Origin: Pseudarthrobacter sp. SSS035
Lineage (GTDB): Bacteria > Actinomycetota > Actinomycetes > Actinomycetales > Micrococcaceae
DNA length: 64,000 nt
Assembly: GCF_023273875.1 (NCBI RefSeq)
Contig: NZ_CP096882.1
Coordinates: forward strand, 2,046,001 to 2,110,000
Direction: 5' to 3'
Of the stretch, positions 50,061 to 58,690 are shown in pieces. The notes under the pieces were generated by a model that was not told the origin of the DNA, searched no databases, and saw only the letters and a list, made by a program, of their open reading frames with translations. The translations under genes and the position numbers were made by a program. The first letter of the stretch is position 1. Every line of letters starts with the position of its first letter.

Positions 50061-51191
50061 ATGACGGAAAGTACGACGGCGGCACCCGCCGGACAGCGCG
50101 AACGGACACTTGGGGCCCCGATCGGGTCGCAACGAGGGCCCCAAGTGTCCGTTCGCGCCGGTCGATCGGGTCGATTGGCTAGCGCCGGCGGGACGCCCAG
50201 AACCACGCAGCTTGCCTGGCTGCTGGCCGCCGTCGTCGTACTTTCTTTGTTAGCCGCCGCTTCCCTGGCCATCGGCGCCCGGGGCCTTTCCCTGACCACC
50301 GTGTGGCAGGCGCTCACCCAGTTCGACGCCGCCAACGGGGACCACGCCGTGGTCCACGCACGCATCCCGCGCACCGTCCTCGGCATCCTCGTTGGCGGCG
50401 CCCTGGGCCTGGCCGGCGCCGCCATGCAGGGCGTTGCCCGCAATCCGCTGGCAGATCCAGGCATCATGGGTGTCAATGCCGGCGCCGCGCTGGCCGTGGT
50501 GACCGGCATCTATCTTTTCGGCGTCACCTCCCTCAGCGGCTACATCTGGTTCGCTTTCATTGGCGCCGGAGCCGCCGCCGTCGTGGTTTACCTCATCGCA
50601 TCCATGGGCAGGGACGGTGCGACGCCGGTCAAGCTCGCCCTCGCCGGCGCCGCGCTCAGCGCCGGGCTCTATTCCCTGATGAGCGTCATTCTCGTCTCCA
50701 GCCAGGACACCCTGGACCGCTTCCGTTTCTGGCAGGTGGGCGGAATCTCCGGCCGCGACTGGGCCGTGGTGCTTCCGGGCCTCCCGTTCCTGGCCGTCGG
50801 GGCACTTATTATTCTGGGCACCGGCCGCATCCTCAACAGCCTCGCGCTGGGTGATGACATTGCCCGCGGCCTGGGCCAGCGTGTGGGCCTGAGCCGGGGA
50901 GTCACCGCCCTGGGCATCGTGCTGCTGTGCGGCTCCGCGACGGCATTGGCAGGGCCCATCGGCTTTGTTGGCCTGGTCATTCCGCACGCGGTCCGCTCAC
51001 TCACCGGCCCCGACTACCGCTGGATCCTGCCGTTCTCCCTGGTCCTCGCGCCGGCACTTTTGCTCGGCGCGGACATCATCGGCCGCGTTGTGCTGCTTCC
51101 CGGCGAGGTCCCGGCCGGCATCATGACCGCACTCGTGGGTGCGCCCGTCTTCGTCTGGCTCATCCGCCGTGGCAAGGGGGCCGGCCTGTGA
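50061..51191 (+). CDS. FecCD-type siderophore ABC permease 1
   Basis: A protein of up to 376 aa with about nine membrane helices. Seen: RIPRTVLGILVGGALGLAGAAMQGVARNPLADPGIMGVNAGAALAVV is the FecCD signature, and GPIGFVGLVIPHAVRSL contains the EAA-like coupling loop. The annotated ATG 50061 would give a 50-residue polar N-terminus encoded across a 23-bp-stem hairpin (50096-50158). A GTG at 50145 or a TTG at 50175 are alternatives, none with a good ribosome site. Pairs with the next gene, whose GTG overlaps its stop. Confidence 0.9.
   Translation: MTESTTAAPAGQRERTLGAPIGSQRGPQVSVRAGRSGRLASAGGTPRTTQLAWLLAAVVVLSLLAAASLAIGARGLSLTTVWQALTQFDAANGDHAVVHARIPRTVLGILVGGALGLAGAAMQGVARNPLADPGIMGVNAGAALAVVTGIYLFGVTSLSGYIWFAFIGAGAAAVVVYLIASMGRDGATPVKLALAGAALSAGLYSLMSVILVSSQDTLDRFRFWQVGGISGRDWAVVLPGLPFLAVGALIILGTGRILNSLALGDDIARGLGQRVGLSRGVTALGIVLLCGSATALAGPIGFVGLVIPHAVRSLTGPDYRWILPFSLVLAPALLLGADIIGRVVLLPGEVPAGIMTALVGAPVFVWLIRRGKGAGL
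50096..50158 (+). terminator. 23-bp-stem hairpin between the binding protein and permease genes
   Basis: Arms 50096-50118 and 50136-50158 are perfectly complementary (core AACGGACACTTGGGGCCC), loop 17 nt. It follows the binding-protein stop by 45 bp and lacks a T run, so it probably acts as a partial terminator or 3' stabiliser that lets the binding protein exceed the permeases. Confidence 0.55.
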
Positions 51192-52297
51192 ACCTCGTCG
51201 AAACCAAACCCCCCGTTGACCTATCACTTCCGGTTGCCAAAACCGGGTCTAAACGACCAAAACTGATAGCGCAACATTGGCGGACCACCGCCCTGGCCCT
51301 CGCCGTTCTGGTTATGTTCGCCATCTACGTGCTCCTGGGCAGCTACACCGTGACCATCCCGGACTTCTTCAAGATCCTCATCGGACACCTGACCGGCGGC
51401 GAGAAAATCCCCGGCGCAAGCTTCATCGTTATGGAGAACAAGCTGCCCCGGGCCGTCATCGGCGTGATGATCGGCGCCGCGTTCGGCCTCTCCGGCGGCC
51501 TGTTCCAGACCATGCTCCGCAACCCGCTGGCCAGCCCCGACGTGATCGGCATCAGCTACGGAGCCAGCGCGGCCGCGGTCACCGCCATCGTGATCTTCGG
51601 CGCCACCGGTCCGGCCGTATCCGGAGCGGCGCTAGGCGGCGCGCTGGGCATCGCAGCGCTGATCTACGCCATCTCCCGCGGACCGTCACTGGGCTCAGGC
51701 GGCGGCAACCGGGGGAACGCCGCGGGCAGCCGGCTGATTCTGGCCGGTGTGGGCATCGCCGCCGCCCTCCACGCGGTGGTCAACTTCATGATGACCCGCG
51801 CGGACATCCGCACGGCAGCCGACGCACTCGTCTGGCTCAACGGCTCCCTCAACTCCGCCAACTGGGACCGGGCGGGCCTGCTCTCCTTGGCGCTGTTGGT
51901 TCTGGTCCCCGCGGTCATCGCCCTTGCCGGGCCGCTGCGCATCCTGGAACTCGGCGACGACGCCGCGGCCGGGCTGGGCATCCGCGTCGGGTTCACGCGC
52001 CTCGCCGTGGTGGTCACCGCCGTCGCACTCGCCGCGGTGGCGACGGCGGCCGCCGGGCCTGTCTCGTTCGTCGCCTTCCTGGCCGGCCCCATCGCGCGGC
52101 GCTTCACCCGTAAAGCCAGCCTCCCGGCGTCGGCCCTGGTGGGTGCGCTGATTGTCCTCACGGCCGACTACGTCGCGGCCAACCTCGCCCCCTTGCTGCT
52201 GGACGGCACCGTGCTGCCCGTCGGTGTTATCACCGGCGCGCTCGGTGCCCCGTTCCTGCTGTGGCTTCTGGTCACGGCCAACCGAAAGGATGCCTGA
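51188..52297 (+). CDS. FecCD-type siderophore ABC permease 2
   Basis: A 369-aa membrane protein with about nine helices. Seen: LPRAVIGVMIGAAFGLSGGLFQTMLRNPLASPDVIGISYGASAAAV is the FecCD signature and AGPVSFVAFLAGPIARRF is the ATPase-coupling region. The GTG start at 51188 overlaps the previous TGA by 4 nt; upstream parts of the frame are spurious. It forms the heterodimeric channel with permease 1. Confidence 0.92.
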   Translation: MNLVETKPPVDLSLPVAKTGSKRPKLIAQHWRTTALALAVLVMFAIYVLLGSYTVTIPDFFKILIGHLTGGEKIPGASFIVMENKLPRAVIGVMIGAAFGLSGGLFQTMLRNPLASPDVIGISYGASAAAVTAIVIFGATGPAVSGAALGGALGIAALIYAISRGPSLGSGGGNRGNAAGSRLILAGVGIAAALHAVVNFMMTRADIRTAADALVWLNGSLNSANWDRAGLLSLALLVLVPAVIALAGPLRILELGDDAAAGLGIRVGFTRLAVVVTAVALAAVATAAAGPVSFVAFLAGPIARRFTRKASLPASALVGALIVLTADYVAANLAPLLLDGTVLPVGVITGALGAPFLLWLLVTANRKDA

Positions 52298-52298
52298 C

Positions 52299-53114
52299 AT
52301 GGCTGTTCTCAGCGCCCAGGACCTCACCCTCAAATACGACCAGCGCTGCGTGGTGGACGGCCTCACGGCGGAAATCCCCGAGGGTAAGGTGACCATGATC
52401 GTGGGCGCCAACGCGTGCGGCAAGTCCACGCTCCTCCGCGGCCTGTCCCGCCTCCTCAAACCCGCAGCCGGCGTGGTTACGCTGGACGGCAAGGACATCC
52501 ACGCCCGCCCGGCCCGTGAACTGGCGCGCACCCTGGGCCTCCTCCCGCAGCACCCCACCGCACCGGACGGCATCGCTGTCCGCGACCTCGTGGGCCGCGG
52601 CCGGTATCCGCACCAGGGCTTCTTCCGCAGCTGGAGCACCGAGGACGACGCCGCCGTGCAGCGCGCGCTCGAAGCGACGGAAACGCTGGAACTCGCTGAG
52701 CGGAACGTCGATGAACTGTCCGGCGGCCAGCGGCAGCGTGTCTGGATCGCCATGGCGCTCGCCCAGGAAACCGACGTGCTCCTGCTGGACGAACCCACCA
52801 CATATCTGGACCTGGCGCACCAGGTGGAAGTCCTGGACCTGGTCACGGACCTGAACCGCAAGCGCGGCACCACCGTGGCCATCGTCCTCCACGACCTGAA
52901 CCTCGCGGCACGCTACGCGGACCATGTCATCGCCATGAAGGGCGGCGAGATCGTGGCCCTGGGTGACCCCATAACTGTTGTCACCGAAAAGCTGGTCCGC
53001 GACGTTTTCGGCCTTGAGTCCCGGGTGATTCCCGATCCGGTCTCGGGCACACCCCTGATCATCCCCATCGGCCGCCACCACACCGCCGCAACCGAACTGG
53101 AGCTCGTTTCATGA
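52299..53114 (+). CDS. FecE-type siderophore ABC transporter ATPase
   Basis: A 271-aa ATPase. Seen: Walker A GANACGKST (residues 37-45), Q-loop LLPQHP, signature LSGGQRQRVWIAMALAQETD, Walker B VLLLDEPTTYLD and the switch HDLNLA, all typical of the FecE/FhuC group. The ATG at 52299 has AAAGGA eight bases upstream and starts one base after the permease stop; ATG 52290 is an alternative. It powers import through the two permeases. Confidence 0.94.
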   Translation: MAVLSAQDLTLKYDQRCVVDGLTAEIPEGKVTMIVGANACGKSTLLRGLSRLLKPAAGVVTLDGKDIHARPARELARTLGLLPQHPTAPDGIAVRDLVGRGRYPHQGFFRSWSTEDDAAVQRALEATETLELAERNVDELSGGQRQRVWIAMALAQETDVLLLDEPTTYLDLAHQVEVLDLVTDLNRKRGTTVAIVLHDLNLAARYADHVIAMKGGEIVALGDPITVVTEKLVRDVFGLESRVIPDPVSGTPLIIPIGRHHTAATELELVS

Positions 53115-54151
53115 AGACCCGCGACATCGCCGCCACCGAGCCCATGACCCTGGCTTTCGAGGTGACGGTTTCCTCGGTGCAGGAGCTGAGCCCCAACTTC
53201 CGCCGGATCACCTTCGGCGGGTATTCGCTGCGTGACTTCGGCGTTAACGGCGACACCCTCGACCTGCGGATCAAGCTGATGATCCCATCCCTGGCGTCCG
53301 ACGGCACAAAGCTGCCGCTGCCGGTCTTCGAAATGGCGCAGGCCGGCTGGTACCAGGAATGGCTGGCCATGGACCCAGCGGTCCGCGGCTCGATGCGCAC
53401 GTACACGGTCCGCCAGTCCCGGCTCGATGCCGTTTATCCCGAAATTGACGTTGACTTTGTGATGCACTTCGACGCCGACGGCCACGGCGGTCCCGCCGCG
53501 AACTGGGCCCAGAACGCCCAGCCGGGCGACGCCATCACTATCATCGGCCCCAACAACCGCGCCGCCCACTGTGTCACGGCCGAGATCTACTCCGGCATCG
53601 AGTGGCGGCCGGGTATGGCCCAGCGTGTCCTGCTAGCCGGCGACGAAACCGCCATCCCGGCCATCTCCGCGATCCTCGAAAACCTGCCGTCCTACATGAG
53701 CGGCCATGCCTTCCTGGAAGTACCGGAGGCCGGTGACTTCCTCGATCTCAAGACAGCCGCCGACGTCGACATCACCTGGCTTGCCCGGGGTGCCGCGATC
53801 GGCCGCTCACGCCCGCACGGCGAACTGCTGCAGCAGGCAGTGCGCACTTCAGTTCCCGTTCCCGGCTGGGTGGGCATCAAAGCGTCCGACGCCGGTGCGG
53901 GCCCGGAGCCCGAAGACGTCAATGTGGACGTGGACATCCTCTGGGAGACGCCCGCACGGATGGAGACAGCTGAAATCGAGGCCACCAAGAACCCCGCCAT
54001 GCCGGCCGGTGCCATGCCTTTCTACGCGTGGATCGCCGGTGAGGCCGCCGTTATCAAGGACATGCGGCGGTACCTGGTCCGGGACGTGGGGATCGACCGG
54101 AAGCAGGTTGCCTTCATGGGGTACTGGCGCCAGGGTAAGGCCGAGGTCTAG
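53111..54151 (+). CDS. Siderophore-interacting flavoprotein (ferric-siderophore reductase)
   Basis: A 346-aa FAD/NAD(P)H reductase of the SIP/ViuB family. Seen: the FAD-binding barrel with MRTYTVRQSR (RxYTxR) and DIDFVMHFD-like GPAANWAQNAQPGD, then IIGPNNR, and the NAD(P) domain VLLAGDETAIPAISAILENLP, with YAWIAGEAAVIKDMRRYLV near the C-terminus. It probably releases iron from the imported siderophore by reduction in the cytoplasm. ATGA overlaps the ATPase stop. Confidence 0.92.
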   Translation: MKTRDIAATEPMTLAFEVTVSSVQELSPNFRRITFGGYSLRDFGVNGDTLDLRIKLMIPSLASDGTKLPLPVFEMAQAGWYQEWLAMDPAVRGSMRTYTVRQSRLDAVYPEIDVDFVMHFDADGHGGPAANWAQNAQPGDAITIIGPNNRAAHCVTAEIYSGIEWRPGMAQRVLLAGDETAIPAISAILENLPSYMSGHAFLEVPEAGDFLDLKTAADVDITWLARGAAIGRSRPHGELLQQAVRTSVPVPGWVGIKASDAGAGPEPEDVNVDVDILWETPARMETAEIEATKNPAMPAGAMPFYAWIAGEAAVIKDMRRYLVRDVGIDRKQVAFMGYWRQGKAEV

Positions 54152-54214
54152 CCGAGCGCTTCTGGACCTTCCCCTGCCACCGGGATCTTGATGAATCATC
54201 ACCTTAACGAACCA

Positions 54215-54285
54215 CGGTCGTTGCCACTCCCGAAAGTCAGGGTGTTGCAACGACCGCTGGAACTCGCCAGGTCCTGGTGGGTTTT
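54215..54285. terminator. Bidirectional terminator region
   Basis: CGGTCGTTGC (54215-54224) pairs with GCAACGACCG (54247-54256), with inner CAC.CCC/GGG.TG pairing. A T run follows at 54281-54285 after a short CCAGG/CCTGG repeat. It lies between the reductase gene and the convergent GH16 gene. Confidence 0.6.
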
Positions 54286-54287
54286 TC

Positions 54288-55253
54288 TTACTTGTAGACG
54301 CGGACCCAGTCGACCTGCATCTGCGAGGGCTTGGTGGCGGAGCCGTCCGGGAACCAATCCAGCTGCAATGTCTGCTTCATTACGGTAGAGGGCTGGTGCG
54401 CCGGGTTCGTGTCAGTGAAGGTCTTTACTCCGTCGACGTATCCGCTGATGCCGGCCGGGGTCCACTCCACCGCGTAGTTGTGCCACTGTGTGCCATCGAC
54501 GGGCGTCGCCGCTGTGGTCTGGAAATCCGCTCCACCACAGGCGTAGTGCAGGAAGAACCTCATCACGGAGGTGACTGAGCTGCCCTCGGCATAATCGATC
54601 TCGGCACAGTTCGGGGCAGCGTTGTTGTTAAGGATCAGGACCGGGTGGTATTTCGGGTCCCGTGAATTGGTTTTCATGCGCGTTTCCCAGCGACCATACT
54701 TTTGTTCCGCGAACTTTGCCGACATGCCGCCCGTGGTGCCGGCTGCGTCTCCGCTAACGGTGGCCACGCCGTTGGCAACCGACCAAGCCTGGGGACTGCG
54801 CAGGCCTTTGCCGGCATGCCCTGCACTGTTGTAGACACTCCATTTGGTCCGGTCCGGTGCGCCGGTGTTGGAGAATTCGTCGCCCGTCAGGACCGGGCCC
54901 CAACCGAAGGCGGTAGCTGCCTGGGCACCGTCACCCGTCGTGGCGAGAGCCTGGCCGGCTGCGGGCCCCGGCTGGGCCGGGGCCGGGGCCGCGGCCAGCG
55001 CAGGCGCCGGGGGGACAGCTGCCACCGGGGTTTCCGCCGCCGAAGCTGGGGTCTGGCCGCTGCTCGAAGCCGTGGGCGCCGGAGACGCTGCGGCTGAAGA
55101 CGCCGAGGCTGAGGCAGTTGGGGCTGGAGTGGCAGGTGCGGACGCGCGGCCAGCCGAGGATGGGGCAGACGCCCCATTGGTCGTAGGGGCTAGGCCGCAT
55201 CCTGTCAGGGACAAAGCACCCATGGTGGTTATGATGGCTATTTTCTTGAACAA
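54288..55253 (-). CDS. GH16-family glycoside hydrolase lipoprotein
   Basis: A 321-aa lipoprotein. Seen: lipobox LSLTGC (Cys near residue 19), a 90-residue Ala/Pro/Ser linker, and from about residue 118 a GH16 beta-jelly-roll: DEFSNTGAPDRTKWSVYN, KYGRWETRMKTN, NCAEIDYAEGSS with the ExDxxE catalytic pair (nucleophile and acid/base glutamates), WHNYAVEWTP, and a closing MQVDWVRVYK. Family members cut beta-glucans or related polysaccharides. Substrate not determined. It is exposed on the outer face. Confidence 0.88.
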   Translation of the reverse strand: MFKKIAIITTMGALSLTGCGLAPTTNGASAPSSAGRASAPATPAPTASASASSAAASPAPTASSSGQTPASAAETPVAAVPPAPALAAAPAPAQPGPAAGQALATTGDGAQAATAFGWGPVLTGDEFSNTGAPDRTKWSVYNSAGHAGKGLRSPQAWSVANGVATVSGDAAGTTGGMSAKFAEQKYGRWETRMKTNSRDPKYHPVLILNNNAAPNCAEIDYAEGSSVTSVMRFFLHYACGGADFQTTAATPVDGTQWHNYAVEWTPAGISGYVDGVKTFTDTNPAHQPSTVMKQTLQLDWFPDGSATKPSQMQVDWVRVYK

Positions 55254-55435
55254 GATACCTCCGGGCTAGGACTGGAAGAAACTACTGATGCACTTGAGAC
55301 GATGACGAGTGCGGAAAGCATCCTGGGGCCCCTTGGCAGGGCCGGAGCTAGCAGGCGCCGAAGGGGCGCGTCGGGGGTCCAGTGATCGGGCGCCCGGGGC
55401 CCTGCATTGGGGCCAGCCGCCAACGTTACCTGATC

Positions 55436-55450
55436 GTGACCATAGGTCGC
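55436..55450. promoter_or_regulatory. Imperfect palindrome in the GH16/SGNH divergent gap
   Basis: GTGACC-ATA-GGTCGC, an 11-of-12 inverted repeat, in the 374-bp gap 55254-55627. That gap holds no other clear gene apart from a frame-continuous N-terminal extension of the SGNH gene. Confidence 0.3.
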
Positions 55451-55627
55451 AAAAATGTGACAAAGGCTGAGCAGCTGCCGATGATCAGAGGCGGCGGCCT
55501 GATGGACACGCCTAGCACCCGGCACTCCAAACGCGCCCCCGCACGCTGCCCCTGGGTCGCAACCCTTCTGCACAGCCTGTTGCTGTCCGTTTACCTTGGC
55601 GTTTCTTTGGCCGGTTACTTTCAGTGG

Positions 55628-56491
55628 ATGGGTTCTAATCCTTTACTCTCGGACCGTGAGGGCCGGCGGGTGTTTGTCGCTTTGGGGGACTCGTTTACAG
55701 AAGGTGTTGGGGACCGGGATGAGCGGCTGCCCAACGGCGTCCGGGGGTGGGCTGACCGGGTGGCGGAGAAACTGGCCAAGGCTGAGCCGGGGTGGGAATA
55801 TGCCAACCTGGCCATCAGGAGCAAGCGCCTGCGTCACGTCATCACCGAGCAGCTGGAACCGGCGCTGGCCATGAAGCCCACGCTGATCACGCTGTACGCC
55901 GGCGGAAACGACATCCTGGACATCGGCACGGACATGGCTGCCCTGATGGACGAGTACGAGGACCTCGTGGCGCGACTGGCCGGGACCGGGGCCACGGTGG
56001 TCCTGTTCACCGGCTTCGACGTCAAAGTCTCGGCCGTTCTGGAGCTGCTGAAGAAGCGGAACACGGTCTACAACCAGCGCGTCCGCGAGATCTCTGTCAA
56101 ATACGGGACGGTCCTGGTGGATTACTGGTGCCTGGACGCCTTCCATGACCGGCGGATGTGGGACTCGGACCGCCTCCACATGTCCAAGGCGGGCCACAAG
56201 TACCTCGCCGGGCAGGTGCTGGATCAGCTGGGGGTGCCCCACAAAATCCGGCTCAAGGACTGGGACCCGCCGGAGCGGCTCAGCCTCCGGGAGTGGGAAC
56301 AGCGGCAGCGGCGTTGGGTTAACGACTGGGTGCTGCCGCTTTTTGGCCGCAAAATCAGGGGCGTCACCCTCGGGGATGCACTGGCGCCGCGCTGGCCGGA
56401 ACCCGTCAAGGTGCCGCGGAAGCGCGGGCTGAAGAAGCTGATGGACCGGGACGCGGTGCTCAAGAACAGCCCGAAAGCAAGTGGTTTGTAA
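55628..56491 (+). CDS. SGNH/GDSL hydrolase 1
   Basis: A 287-aa protein. Seen: block I ALGDSFTEGVGD (nucleophile Ser), block II loop YANLAIRSKR, block III YAGGNDI, and block V WDSDRLHMSKAGH (Asp/His). It is about half identical to the gene at 61638-62399. The ATG at 55628 is chosen because TACTTT lies exactly 6 nt upstream and it matches the paralogue's start. An in-frame ATG at 55502 would add a hydrophobic anchor (ATLLHSLLLSVYLGVSLAGYF) and cannot be excluded. Likely an esterase or lipase on lipid or glycan substrates. Confidence 0.8.
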   Translation: MGSNPLLSDREGRRVFVALGDSFTEGVGDRDERLPNGVRGWADRVAEKLAKAEPGWEYANLAIRSKRLRHVITEQLEPALAMKPTLITLYAGGNDILDIGTDMAALMDEYEDLVARLAGTGATVVLFTGFDVKVSAVLELLKKRNTVYNQRVREISVKYGTVLVDYWCLDAFHDRRMWDSDRLHMSKAGHKYLAGQVLDQLGVPHKIRLKDWDPPERLSLREWEQRQRRWVNDWVLPLFGRKIRGVTLGDALAPRWPEPVKVPRKRGLKKLMDRDAVLKNSPKASGL

Positions 56492-56526
56492 ACAGCTGTT
56501 GACTTGTGTGCAACATCACAGATACT
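56491..56526 (+). promoter_or_regulatory. Promoter and palindrome of the polyamine ABC operon
   Basis: TTGACT (56499-56504), 16 bp, GATACT (56521-56526). A perfect palindrome, AACAGCTGTT (56491-56500), overlaps the -35 and is a plausible operator. The transcript has a leader of about 180 nt (to 56712) in which no known riboswitch was recognised. Confidence 0.5.
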
Positions 56527-56712
56527 GTTGCGGCACTGACGACGACTCAACGCGTCAGCTCTAGTCCGCTCAGCGCTGTGTGGGCCGTTCGGGGCGTGAA
56601 CCGCCGCCGTCGGGATGCCAGCGTGAACGCGGAATCCCCAACCTGCCCCTTCGGCACACGGCGTCCTTTGGCGTGCGCCGGGCGGGCCCCAGCCTTGAGA
56701 GGCACCACCGCG

Positions 56713-57804
56713 ATGACTGACAGTTCCCTTCATTTTGACCGCAGGAAACTCCTGAAAGCAGCAGCGTTGACCCCATTTGCAGGCCTGGCACTGTCCGGCT
56801 GCGGGGCAAAGCCCGCCGATAGCGCGGCAGCCAACAAGACAGTCACGGTCACCTCCTACGGCGGCTCCTACAATGACCAGCTGACCCAGACGATTCTGGA
56901 CCCCTTCTCCAAGCAATCGGGGATCCAAACCACGCTGCTGGCCAACACCAGCCTGGCCGCGCTCAAGGCCCAGGTGCAGTCCGGGGACGTGCAGTGGGAC
57001 CTCGTGGAAATCACCGCCCCGGAGTACGAAACGGCCGTGGCAGAAGGCCTCCTGGAGCCGTTCGACTACGACATCATCAGCGACAAGGGCCTGCCCGGCT
57101 ACGCCAAGGCGGAGTATGGCATCAAGTACCTGAGCTTCCTGTTTGTGATGGCCTGGGACCAGAAGGCCATCCCCGATGCGCAGGCCCCCAAGGACTGGGC
57201 GCAGTTTTTCGACCAGGGCAAGTACGATACCAAGCGCTCGGTCTACAACCAGCTCTCGGACAGCTCCGTGCTGGAGGCCGCACTCCTGGCCGACGGCGTG
57301 CCGTTCGACCAGATCTACCCGCTCGACGTCGACCGGGCCCTGCGCGTGCTGGGCCACCACCCCGGCAAGGATCGCCTGCTTTACCACGCGGCCAACCAGG
57401 AGCCCATCCAGCAGCTCACCTCGGGCGAGGTCTCGCTGTCCACGAGCTTCAACAACCGCATCAACGCGGCCCGCAACGACGGCGCCAAGCTGAACTTCAG
57501 CGCGGAAAACGCGGTGCTTGCCGGCGACTACTTCGTGGTGCCGAAGGGGGCCAAGAACAAGGAAGCCGCCTTCAAACTGATGAACTTCATGTCCAACGAC
57601 GCCGAGGCCGGCGCCGCCTTCGACACGGTCACCAACCTGACCCTGGCCAACACTCCGGCGCTGTCCAAGCTGCCCAAGGAGGTCGCAGACACCCTGCCCA
57701 CCAGCCCGAGCCTGGCCGGCAAGATCCTGGTCCGTGACGACAAGTGGTGGTCGGAGAACCTGAAGAAGACCGAGCAGCAGTTCAAGCTGTGGCAGGCCAG
57801 CTGA
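56713..57804 (+). CDS. Spermidine/putrescine-type ABC transporter substrate-binding lipoprotein
   Basis: A 363-aa lipoprotein. Seen: DRRKLLKAAALTPFAGLALSGC, a twin-arginine-like signal with lipobox LSGC (Cys near residue 30), then a PotD-type periplasmic domain (VTVTSYGGSYNDQLTQTILDPF, WDLVEITAPEYETAVAEGLLEP, LSFLFVMAWDQKAIPDAQAPKDWAQFFD, AVLAGDYFVVPKGAKNKEAAFKLMNFM). The ATG at 56713 is taken as the start; the upstream frame is leader sequence. First gene of a four-gene ABC operon. Confidence 0.9.
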   Translation: MTDSSLHFDRRKLLKAAALTPFAGLALSGCGAKPADSAAANKTVTVTSYGGSYNDQLTQTILDPFSKQSGIQTTLLANTSLAALKAQVQSGDVQWDLVEITAPEYETAVAEGLLEPFDYDIISDKGLPGYAKAEYGIKYLSFLFVMAWDQKAIPDAQAPKDWAQFFDQGKYDTKRSVYNQLSDSSVLEAALLADGVPFDQIYPLDVDRALRVLGHHPGKDRLLYHAANQEPIQQLTSGEVSLSTSFNNRINAARNDGAKLNFSAENAVLAGDYFVVPKGAKNKEAAFKLMNFMSNDAEAGAAFDTVTNLTLANTPALSKLPKEVADTLPTSPSLAGKILVRDDKWWSENLKKTEQQFKLWQAS

Positions 57805-57805
57805 C

Positions 57806-58690
57806 ATGAGCAACGCAACCTTGCAACGCGCGCGTCCGGCGGGACGCGCCCCGGCACCGGAGCAGGAGAAACCCCGACGGCGGCGCACCATGTGGTGGCT
57901 GCTGCTGGCCCCGATCCTGGCCTTCGACGTCGTACTGTTCCTCAGCCCGCTGGGCAAACTGGTGGGCTCGAGCTTCACCGGCAACGCCTACCAACGCGTC
58001 CTCGAAGACCCGCTGGTGGTCCGTTCCCTGATCAACACCCTGAGCATCAGCCTGGCATCCACCGTCGTCACCGTGGTCCTGGGCTACGTCATTGCCCTGG
58101 TGCTGTGGCGCTCCGGCACGGTGACCCGCGTGATCCTGTTCGCCGTGGTGCTGCTGCCCTTCTGGACCGGTATCCTGGTGAAGAACTTCGCGTGGGCCGT
58201 GCTACTCCAGGACAACGGCATCGTGAACTCCTTCCTCCAGACGGTGGGCCTCACCGATGCTCCCATTGAGCTGCTGCACAACCGGCTGGCAGTGATCATC
58301 GGCATGGTTCACTGCCTGCTCCCGTATGCGGTGTTCCCGATTTTCTCCTCGCTGACCTCCATCGATGACCGGCTTGCCCTGGCGGCGCGGTCGCTCGGGG
58401 CCAAGGAAGCCTCAATCTTCCGCCGGATCACCCTGCCGCTCAGCACGCCGGGCATCTCCGCGGCAGGCTTGCTCGTGTTCATCATCAGCACCGGATTCTT
58501 CATCACCCCGGTGGTCATGGGCGGACCCGGCGACATGATGATCGCCAACCAGATCGACTACTACGCGCGACAGCTCACCGACTTCTCCGGGGCCGCGGCC
58601 CTGGCCGTAATCCTGACAGTGCTGGTCAGCATCCTCGTTGCCATCTACCAGCGAGTGCTCAAGGCGGGAGGCCAACATGCAGACAACTAA
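57806..58690 (+). CDS. PotB-type ABC permease
   Basis: A 294-aa permease with about six helices. Seen: a basic N-terminus, WWLLLAPILAFDVVLFLSPLGKLVGSSF, and the EAA loop AARSLGAKEASIFRRITLPLSTPGISAAGLLVF. It starts one base after the binding-protein stop. It forms the polyamine (or other small cation) channel with the next gene, whose start lies inside its 3' end. Confidence 0.92.
   Translation: MSNATLQRARPAGRAPAPEQEKPRRRRTMWWLLLAPILAFDVVLFLSPLGKLVGSSFTGNAYQRVLEDPLVVRSLINTLSISLASTVVTVVLGYVIALVLWRSGTVTRVILFAVVLLPFWTGILVKNFAWAVLLQDNGIVNSFLQTVGLTDAPIELLHNRLAVIIGMVHCLLPYAVFPIFSSLTSIDDRLALAARSLGAKEASIFRRITLPLSTPGISAAGLLVFIISTGFFITPVVMGGPGDMMIANQIDYYARQLTDFSGAAALAVILTVLVSILVAIYQRVLKAGGQHADN

Noticed and set aside
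50061..50210. A transposon-like or phage sequence around the palindrome before the permease
   Set aside because: No transposase, target duplication or terminal repeats; better explained as an intergenic hairpin.
55382..55627. Long N-terminal extension of the first SGNH hydrolase
   Set aside because: It lacks a clear start site and the paralogue starts at the domain. The hydrophobic stretch could be an anchor, so it is kept only as an alternative.
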